The notes under the pieces: model-generated
What the model saw: only the letters and a program-made list of their open reading frames with translations
Told to the model about the DNA's origin: nothing
Database searches by the model: none
Position numbers and translations under genes: made by a program
From: Hamiltosporidium magnivora
Taxonomy: Eukaryota; Microsporidia; Dubosqiidae
Length of the DNA stretch: 12,772 nt
NCBI GenBank assembly: GCA_004325065.1
Contig: PITI01000419.1
Coordinates: 1 to 12,772 of the forward strand
Direction of reading: 5' to 3'
Shown: positions 7,499 to 12,772 of the stretch, piece after piece
Position numbering within the stretch: position 1 is the first letter of the stretch
How the letters are laid out: every line of letters begins with the position of its first letter

Positions 7499-8650
7499 CA
7501 GGCACCGGTATTTCCACTTTTTAATTTAAAATTCTACAAAGGAAAAGTTTTTGCGTGTGGTGGTGGTGGAGACACACGTTTTGGTAAAAGTAACGGTATA
7601 ATTGTTCTTGACAGTACGACATACGAAGACATTTCATATTTTGAATCTTCTGATCTTCTTATAAACTTAAAAATCTACGATCCGACCGAAATACGTGACG
7701 AGTTACAAGAAGATACGATTTCGTTTGTGGAAGAAGAAAGAAAAATACAACAGTCTGAGCCAAAAGTAGAATTGGAGGAAACTGAAATTGAAAAAAGACT
7801 TTACAGCAAAACCAACGACATGCTATACATTGCCACATACGGCACAGATTATTTTTATTTACTTTCATTTTCAACTAACAAATTTGAAATACTTTCCAAG
7901 TTAAAAATTAAAATCACCCACGTTTTCTTTAATTGTTACATGTTCATTCAAACAGACACCCAAGTCTACGGCTTCTCAAACCCCACCTCAGACCCAACCG
8001 CACTCAAAAGACTAAAATATCTCATCAAAAAACCAACCGACCATCCAAATTCCCCTAAAAAAAATACATCCGACGAATTCATATATTCAACATTCAAAAA
8101 CAATAAATACATTAAATTTAGAAAAGAAAACAACGATTCCATCATAAAACAAGACTTTTCCACATATTTTATAACATATAACAAAATACACAAAATATTG
8201 TTAATTAACCATAAATACACTTTTATATTTCAAAATGTTAAAAGAGAATATTCTGATGAAATCAAAGAAATATTTTACAATCGACGCAACAAACTTTTAG
8301 TTTTTTATTTGAAAGGAATAAATTCTACTCTTCATTTCATCGATAAAAGTAATCAAGAATATATTTTTAAAATATCTAAAATTACCTGTATAAATGTCAA
8401 TAAAAAACACGTTTCCGTTGGAACAGGAGATGGATACATCCACGTGTTTAGAGATAATGTGTTTATTATTAAAAGAAGAGTTACGGATGTACCTATAACT
8501 GGAGTAGATTATAATGAAGGATTTGTTTATTTCTGTACTTTCTATGGTGCCATAGATAGAAAGAAAATCGATAAGTTTGAATGGTGGACTCTTGTTTTGC
8601 TTTTTGCTATTATAGCTATAATACTGGGACTTGTAAGATATAAAGATTAA
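7496..8650 (+). CDS. SEC12: Sec12-like ER membrane WD40 protein (Sar1 guanine-nucleotide exchange factor)
   Basis: A 384-residue protein with the Sec12/PREB plan: a cytosolic beta-propeller followed by one C-terminal membrane anchor. The N-terminal strand VFPLFNLKFYKGKVFACGGGGDTRFGKSNG (residues 5-34, broken here only by counting) contains the Gly-rich GGGGD segment at 22-26, equivalent to the potassium-binding 'K loop' of Sec12 that acts on Sar1. Later blades are weak (for example VSVGTGDGYIHVF), as is usual for Sec12. An acidic, Glu-rich insertion lies at about 60-95. The anchor is WWTLVLLFAIIAIILGLV at about 363-380, followed by only a few residues, so there is practically no lumenal domain. 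The family loads GTP on Sar1 at the ER and so starts COPII vesicle formation. The start at 7496 is preferred over the upstream TTG. Sec12-type propellers diverge fast, so the call rests on the N-terminal Gly-rich loop, the length and the tail anchor. Confidence 0.8.
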   Translation: MQAPVFPLFNLKFYKGKVFACGGGGDTRFGKSNGIIVLDSTTYEDISYFESSDLLINLKIYDPTEIRDELQEDTISFVEEERKIQQSEPKVELEETEIEKRLYSKTNDMLYIATYGTDYFYLLSFSTNKFEILSKLKIKITHVFFNCYMFIQTDTQVYGFSNPTSDPTALKRLKYLIKKPTDHPNSPKKNTSDEFIYSTFKNNKYIKFRKENNDSIIKQDFSTYFITYNKIHKILLINHKYTFIFQNVKREYSDEIKEIFYNRRNKLLVFYLKGINSTLHFIDKSNQEYIFKISKITCINVNKKHVSVGTGDGYIHVFRDNVFIIKRRVTDVPITGVDYNEGFVYFCTFYGAIDRKKIDKFEWWTLVLLFAIIAIILGLVRYKD

Positions 8651-8678
8651 AGTCTTAAAGTTTTATCTTTTTATAAAT

Positions 8679-8802
8679 TTGTATTATTTCAAAGGTTTGT
8701 ATTATTTCATAGATTTGTATTACTTTGCGGGTTTGTATTATTTCTTAGGTTTATCTTTTCATAGATTTGTATCATTTCATAGGTTTGGATTACTTATAAG
8801 AT
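8679..8802. repeat. 18-bp minisatellite, about seven units
   Basis: Units beginning TTGTATTATTTC follow at 8679, 8697, 8715 and 8733. A shortened 16-bp unit is at 8751, and more diverged units are at 8767 and 8785. Because 18 is a multiple of three, the array keeps a frame open and gives an apparent small protein (LYYF repeats) that starts at TTG. I regard that as an artefact. The array begins about 30 bp after the Sec12-like stop codon and may lie in its 3' UTR. Confidence 0.85.
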
Positions 8803-8866
8803 TTTTTATTTCTGTTTTTCATTACTATTCAAGTCTTTTAATTTATCATTTATTAAATATTTCTTT

Positions 8867-9125
8867 TCTAATAATCTAAATAATAAAATTATACTAAAAA
8901 ATATAAATTTATTGTTAAAATCTAAATTTAATTTCAATAAAATATTTCTTTTCTAATAATATATTATTTATCTAATATTATATTCCTTATCTAATATTAT
9001 ATTCATTAAAAGATCTAATATTATATTTCTTATCAAATAATATATTCATTAAAAGATCTAATAATATATTAATTATAAGTTCTAAATATTATATTCTTTA
9101 TCTAATAATAATCTAATATATCTTT
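8867..9125. repeat. AT-rich degenerate repeats built on TCTAATATTATATT
   Basis: Variants of TCTAATATTATATT recur many times between 8867 and 9125. The best-preserved duplicate is 23 bp, at 8998-9020 and 9041-9063, containing CATTAAAAGATCTAATA. No open frame of interest is seen. It forms most of the intergenic DNA between the Sec12-like gene and the next plus-strand gene. Confidence 0.7.
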
Positions 9126-9205
9126 TCAAAATATTTTTCTTTGATTGTTTAAATCTTAAAAAACACAGATTTTAAGTAAAAAAAAACAATAAAAATACAT
9201 TTCTA

Positions 9206-9221
9206 TTTGTTTATAAACAAA
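9206..9221. promoter_or_regulatory. 16-bp palindrome directly upstream of the orphan gene's ATG
   Basis: TTTGTTTATAAACAAA is a perfect palindrome that ends two bases before the ATG at 9223 and contains TATAAA. It could be an operator-like site, a core promoter element or a hairpin in the 5' UTR. In A+T-rich DNA a 16-bp palindrome is uncommon but not excluded by chance. Confidence 0.4.
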
Positions 9222-9222
9222 C

Positions 9223-9759
9223 ATGACAATAAATTATATTCTATTCTTCTTTATTACCACAATAATATGTAAAGAACCTAACAATTATAGAAGTAGAAAT
9301 ATAGATAAAGATATAAATAGAAATATTGGTAGGAATAAAAGAAATGCGCCAAATATTTCAGAAGAAAATACTATTAGAGATTATAAAAATGATAGAAGAA
9401 ATAATAAAGATGTAAATAGAAGACCAACAAATAAACACTATTATGAAGTAGAACCGATGAATAAGAAAGGAAAAAAAAATGAGACAAGTGAAAGAGACAT
9501 AAAAAATAAAAACAAAGATAGAGACACCAAAGATATAGATAGAGACACAAGAGATAGTAAGGATAAACAAAATAAGGATAGATCTAGTTTGTATATATTT
9601 TGGATTTTAGGATTTGTTGTATTCTTCTGTCTTATTACAATAGTTATTATTATTAAGATTGTTGTAGAAGTAAATAATAGAAATAATCGTAGTAATTTAG
9701 AGTTATTAAATAAGTATTCTATACCTAAAGAAGATGCATTATTACTTAATGAGATATAG
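9223..9759 (+). CDS. Orphan single-pass membrane protein with signal peptide and charged low-complexity ectodomain
   Basis: I do not recognise this 178-residue protein. It begins with a hydrophobic stretch (NYILFFFITTIIC, 4-16) that looks like a signal peptide with cleavage near residue 16-17. Residues 17-121 are almost wholly polar and charged, dominated by Asn, Lys, Arg and Asp, with repeating RD/KD pairs such as DRDTKDIDRDTRDSKDKQ. A strong membrane span follows at about 123-147 (LYIFWILGFVVFFCLITIVI), then a tail of about 30 residues ending in LLLNEI. The plan is that of a type I surface or endomembrane protein whose exposed part is probably disordered. It sits between the Sec12-like gene and Vps45, convergent with the latter. 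AATAAA follows at 9766-9771. The single clean frame with signal, span and stop argues that it is real, but low complexity makes homology hard to test. Confidence 0.65.
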   Translation: MTINYILFFFITTIICKEPNNYRSRNIDKDINRNIGRNKRNAPNISEENTIRDYKNDRRNNKDVNRRPTNKHYYEVEPMNKKGKKNETSERDIKNKNKDRDTKDIDRDTRDSKDKQNKDRSSLYIFWILGFVVFFCLITIVIIIKIVVEVNNRNNRSNLELLNKYSIPKEDALLLNEI

Positions 9760-10145
9760 TAATCTAATAAATGTATTTTTTCTATTAAATTGTATTTAAT
9801 TATTAAATTATATTTTTCCTGTAAATTTATTTTCGAATAAAAATCGTATTTTTTCTAGTAAATTTTATTTTGAATATTAGATTAGATATTAAAAAATATT
9901 TAGTTTGAAAATTAGATTGTATTTTTCATAAAATATTTAGTTTGAATATTAAATTATAGTTCTTAAATCTCAGTAAATCCAGTATTTTATTAAATTATTT
10001 ATTTAAGACCAAATAAACTAAATAAAAGATAAAGATAAAAGATAAAAACATTTTATTTCTTATTTCTATTAAATTATATTTATAAATATATCGTTATATC
10101 CTATTATTTTATCACACAATAAAAACATTTTATTTCCTATTTCTA
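9760..10145. other. Convergent intergenic region
   Basis: AT-rich sequence between the orphan membrane-protein gene (+) and Vps45 (-), with no credible gene. It consists of loosely repeated TTTAGTTTGAATATTA-like and AAAGATAAA-like motifs and, from 10044 on, the first copy of the 77-bp duplication that reaches into Vps45. Confidence 0.5.
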
Positions 10146-10216
10146 TTAAATAATATTTATAAATATATCGTTATATCCTATTATTTTATCACACAATAAA
10201 AACATTTTATTTCCTA
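10044..10216. repeat. 77-bp tandem duplication covering the 3' end of Vps45
   Basis: The block at 10044-10120 is repeated at 10121-10197 with only a few mismatches, and 10198-10216 starts a third, partial copy (AAAAACATTTTATTTCCTA). The second copy contains the last codons and stop of Vps45 (gene end at 10146); the first lies beyond the stop and is a spare copy of the same coding end. Since 77 is not a multiple of three, the copies are in different frames. Confidence 0.9.
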
Positions 10217-11660
10217 ATTTTGTATTTTTATTACAAAATTCATTAAAAATTCTATATTCTTCATAAGTAAGACCTCCATTGAAATAAATAATAGTATATT
10301 TGTATTCTTTAGTAGATTTTAAAATATATGGAAAATATTTTTCTTTTAAGTTTTTTTTAATGACTGATTCTAAAAAAGTATAAAATCCAGGTACATAATC
10401 CAATTTAACATCATATTCATTTAAAAATACTGGTAAGTATTTTTTAGTTTTAATAATACCATTCTTATCACTACAATCTCCATAAATATATTTTTCTCCA
10501 AATCTTTTAATAATTTGTATAAATTCTGGAAACATCTGTACAACTTTAGATGAAAACAAATTATCTTGATATGAGTTTCTAAGAAAATCAAAATCATTTT
10601 TTATCAAATAAATCAGTAAAATTTTGATTCGTTTTCTAAAATTTACACATTTATTATTACAAATATTACTTATTTCTTTAATAGTAATTTTATTATTTTT
10701 AATTATATTCAATTCTAATTCAGATAATTCTTTATTTTCTAAACATTCTTTTGCTAAATAATTGTATATCAGTAAATGGTTCTCAGCTATTTCTATTATT
10801 TTACTCTTTTCTTCTAAATTACAGACATCTTCATTATTTTTTATTTTTTTATTTTTTTCTACTTCTTTAACTTGTCGTTTTATATTTTCTCCAACACTGT
10901 TTATATCCAGAAATCTGTTTTTTATAAAAAATGAATCGTCAAAAACCGAAATAAATTTGTCTTTAAACTGTACCAATCCATCTTTGTATTCCAAATGCTC
11001 ATATATCATTCCCTGGTACCTCCAATTGTACAACAGAGGAGTTATCATATCACATCCCCTATCAACAATAACCAACTCGCCTCCATTTTTATACTCCTCA
11101 CCTCCAAACCTTCGTTTTAAAGTTTCTCCTATAATTTTTACTGTCTCTCTTCCCTCAATAACACGTATACTCGGTTTTACATTTAAATGCACCAAAAAAC
11201 TGTAAATTCCATCCACACACCTCTCAATACAATCACCACCATACTTCACAGGCATAACCGTATACATCCCCACATCCTGATAAAACACATCCATATATAT
11301 CTCATACACCTCCTTAACAACTCCAAACCTATCATTATCAGCTAATTCCTCTAATACTCTTTCTCCAATTTTATTAGTAAATATTATTATATATTCATCA
11401 TATAACGGTTTTTTTATTTCCTTAAAAAGTAAATTTACAGACACATTTCTTATTACCACTACACAACATACACCCCTCACTACACTTCTGTCATCAGAAC
11501 CAATATACTCAAATAAAAAAAAATTATTCTCTAAAAATACAGAATAAGGTACCATATTACTTATTATCTTTGAAGACTCTAAATCAAACAAAATAGATTT
11601 TAACCCTTGTCCCTTACACAGAATTGTATTTATTTTATCATTAAACTCTAATATTGTCAT
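10146..11660 (-). CDS. VPS45: Vps45-type Sec1/Munc18 (SM) protein
   Basis: A 504-residue SM-family protein; Vps45 orthologues are usually about 560-580, so this is a reduced form, as is common in microsporidia. The N-terminal domain has GLKSILFDLESSKIIS (19-34), with FLFEYI (48-53) and KKPLYDEYIIIFTN (83-96), matching the Vps45 order. The hallmark core is LVIVDRGCDMITPLLYNW (196-213) followed by RYQGMIYEHL. Near the C-terminus come FLESVIKKNLKEKYFPYI (429-446) and the Vps45-like FNGGLTYEEYR (460-470). The protein binds a syntaxin-type SNARE and promotes fusion at the trans-Golgi/endosome, acting in the cytosol at membranes. A Lys/Asn/Glu-rich stretch (265-330) replaces the more structured region of larger relatives. 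The last codons lie inside a 77-bp tandem duplication, which may have reset the C-terminus. Upstream it is divergent from Med31. Vps45 is favoured over Sec1, Sly1 or Vps33 on motif wording. Confidence 0.88.
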   Translation of the reverse strand: MTILEFNDKINTILCKGQGLKSILFDLESSKIISNMVPYSVFLENNFFLFEYIGSDDRSVVRGVCCVVVIRNVSVNLLFKEIKKPLYDEYIIIFTNKIGERVLEELADNDRFGVVKEVYEIYMDVFYQDVGMYTVMPVKYGGDCIERCVDGIYSFLVHLNVKPSIRVIEGRETVKIIGETLKRRFGGEEYKNGGELVIVDRGCDMITPLLYNWRYQGMIYEHLEYKDGLVQFKDKFISVFDDSFFIKNRFLDINSVGENIKRQVKEVEKNKKIKNNEDVCNLEEKSKIIEIAENHLLIYNYLAKECLENKELSELELNIIKNNKITIKEISNICNNKCVNFRKRIKILLIYLIKNDFDFLRNSYQDNLFSSKVVQMFPEFIQIIKRFGEKYIYGDCSDKNGIIKTKKYLPVFLNEYDVKLDYVPGFYTFLESVIKKNLKEKYFPYILKSTKEYKYTIIYFNGGLTYEEYRIFNEFCNKNTKLGNKMFLLCDKIIGYNDIFINII

Positions 11661-12007
11661 TTCTTGTGTTTTTATTTCTTTATTTCTTTATTATATTTTT
11701 CTTGTGAAACGTGTTTGAGATATTTCTATATTTCTATATTTCTATAGTTTTATTTCTATTGAAACGTGTTTCAAATAAATATTTATTTCTATAGTTTTAT
11801 TTCTTTATTTCTATTTATTTATTTCTATATCTTTCGTATTTCTTCTTATCTCTAATAATATATTTTATATCTTTAATATATCTTACATATTATCCAATAC
11901 CATTATCTAATATACTAATATACTAATATACTAATATACTAATATACTAATATTAATATCCCTATATATCCCTACAATATATTAATATCCCCCTACATAT
12001 TACCCAC
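11661..12007. promoter_or_regulatory. Divergent intergenic region between Vps45 and Med31
   Basis: The promoters of Vps45 (-) and Med31 (+) must both lie here. Near Vps45 the sequence is built from TTTCTAT-type repeats (three tandem ATATTTCT units from 11720). GAAACGTGTTT occurs twice, at 11705-11715 and 11760-11770; the second is part of the near-palindrome TGAAACGTGTTTCA. Towards Med31 comes the 8-bp array, and the last 60 bases hold several CCC triplets before the ATG. Confidence 0.5.
11907..11954. repeat. 8-bp microsatellite (CTAATATA)n
   Basis: Five perfect tandem copies of CTAATATA run from 11907 to 11946, with a sixth variant copy to 11954. It lies in the Med31 upstream region, about 55 bp before the start codon. 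Confidence 0.9.
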
Positions 12008-12010
12008 ATG
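12003..12010 (+). promoter_or_regulatory. CCC motif just upstream of the Med31 ATG
   Basis: CCC at 12003-12005 precedes the ATG at 12008 by two bases. It fits the microsporidian start-associated signal and supports this start. Confidence 0.5.
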
Positions 12011-12310
12011 AATGACAAACACACATTTGAAAAAGATCTAGAATTCATACAATCACTATGTAACCCACAATACCTACAACACTTACACCAAACAGGTTAC
12101 TTTTTCAACCAAGACTTTATAAATTATCTTAAATATTTAAAATATTGGATGTATGAACCATACAGTAAATGTCTTATATATCCACAATGTCTTATTATAT
12201 TAGAATTGGTTAATGATGAAACTTTTAGATTTAAATTAAGTGATTATAATTTGTATTTTCTTATTGGTGACCAACAATACAACATATGGAAGAATAAAGA
12301 GGAGGAGTAA
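12008..12310 (+). CDS. MED31: Mediator complex subunit 31 (Med31/Soh1)
   Basis: A 100-residue protein that is almost entirely the Med31 (Soh1) domain. FEKDLEFIQSLCNPQYLQHL at 7-26 and GYFFNQDFINYLKYLKYW at 30-47 are followed by EPYSKCLIYPQCLIILELV at 50-68, the three most conserved blocks of the family in the right order. Med31 is a small subunit of the Mediator middle module, which links activators to RNA polymerase II in the nucleus. Its length is close to that of the family's core. The C-terminal part (69-100) is diverged and ends in Glu residues. The start is supported by the CCC triplet and by the start of homology a few residues in. It is transcribed away from Vps45. Confidence 0.95.
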   Translation: MNDKHTFEKDLEFIQSLCNPQYLQHLHQTGYFFNQDFINYLKYLKYWMYEPYSKCLIYPQCLIILELVNDETFRFKLSDYNLYFLIGDQQYNIWKNKEEE

Positions 12311-12772
12311 GAAGGGTATAAAGGTATATTAATATGTGTTAGGGGGTAGGAATAGATATAGGGTATAGTAATATGTGTTAGGTAAAAGAGGAGGAATAAT
12401 AGTAATAGGGTGTTATTAATTATGAATAAAGAGATAATATGTTAGTAATAAAGGGATAAAACTTATAAGAATTAAGAATAAGGAAAAGTAATAAGGAATA
12501 AAGGGATAATATGTTAGTAATAGGGGCATTAGTAACATTATTCTTATTACTTATCTAACACAGGTTATATAAATATTCTTTTTATTTTTTATAAATCTTT
12601 TTTAAATATTATAAGTCTTATAATAACACTATGTTATTTATTACATAGTTTAGTTACACCTTTATAACCATCTATCTATACTGTTGTTAACACCCTACTA
12701 TTAGTACTATTATTAACACCCTTATAATCATCTATACTGTTACTAACACCCTTATAATCATCTATACTGTTA
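12311..12772. repeat. Repeat-rich right end with 30-bp tandem repeat, duplicated 27-mer and inverted arms
   Basis: No gene is seen. TAATATGTGTTAGG occurs at 12330-12343 and 12369-12382. A 27-base segment at 12424-12450 recurs at 12496-12522 with one mismatch. TGTTAG (12512-12517) faces CTAACA (12555-12560). At the window end a 30-bp unit containing TAACACCCTTATAATCATC occurs at 12714-12743 and 12744-12772 (cut by the edge), with diverged units before it. GGGTGTTATTAAT at 12408-12420 is an inverted match, with one mismatch, to 12709-12721. Confidence 0.8.

Noticed and set aside
8679..8879. 66-codon open frame MYYFKGLYYF...
   Set aside because: It starts at TTG and is produced by an 18-bp minisatellite with a codon-multiple period; no signal, domain or start context supports it.
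8867..9125. CRISPR-like array
   Set aside because: The repeats are short, degenerate and AT-rich, without regular spacers; the genome is eukaryotic.
9358..9570. Minus-strand open frame of 70 codons, Phe/Ile/Ser rich
   Set aside because: Antisense reading of the charged low-complexity part of the orphan membrane protein; its hydrophobicity follows from complementing Lys/Asn/Asp codons.
10762..11205. 147-codon plus-strand open frame
   Set aside because: It lies fully inside Vps45 on the opposite strand; the SM-family motifs fix the minus strand as coding.
1..12772. tRNA, 5S rRNA or other structured RNA genes
   Set aside because: No cloverleaf with a convincing T-loop (GTTCRANNC) or other known RNA signature was seen by eye on either strand; a covariance-model scan would be decisive.

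Overview
The window looks like nuclear DNA of a microsporidian. It is very A+T-rich. It carries short, intronless eukaryotic genes for a minimal secretory and transcription apparatus: a Vps45-type SM protein, a Sec12-like Sar1 exchange factor, Mediator subunit Med31 and an ABCG half-transporter. Three of the starts have a CCC triplet at or just before the ATG, a signal described for microsporidian genes. Decayed R4/Dong-type LINE sequence, a class of element known from Nosema, fits the same picture. A Nosema/Vairimorpha-like genome is my best guess. The genus is an inference and no rRNA is present to settle it.

Layout: 3-342 is the decayed end of a gag-like retroelement, followed by AT-rich DNA with a 58-bp direct repeat. 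869-2575 (+) is the ABCG half-transporter. 2690-3494 (+) is a dead LINE 3' end (linker, zinc knuckle, restriction-like endonuclease) broken into several frames. It abuts at about 3500 a second gag-like fragment related to the one at the left edge, so related gag-like debris lies on both sides of the transporter gene. 3900-4584 is non-coding and holds an 18-bp perfect palindrome. 4585-6522 (-) is a KH-domain RNA-binding protein. 6523-7495 is a long divergent intergenic region. 7496-8650 (+) is Sec12-like. 8679-9125 is minisatellite and simple repeat. 9223-9759 (+) is an orphan single-pass membrane protein. 10146-11660 (-) is Vps45, whose 3' end is caught in a 77-bp tandem duplication. 12008-12310 (+) is Med31. 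12311-12772 is repeat-rich, with a 30-bp tandem repeat running off the window end.

Sec12 (COPII coat initiation at the ER) and Vps45 (SNARE-mediated fusion at the Golgi/endosome) both serve membrane traffic, which would deliver the ABC transporter and the orphan membrane protein to the surface. The genes are not an operon; each appears to be its own unit, and two intergenic regions (6523-7495 and 11661-12007) must hold divergent promoters. I found no tRNA, rRNA, CRISPR or intact transposon. The best leads are the retroelement fossils, the duplication at the Vps45 end, the orphan membrane protein and the right-edge repeats.
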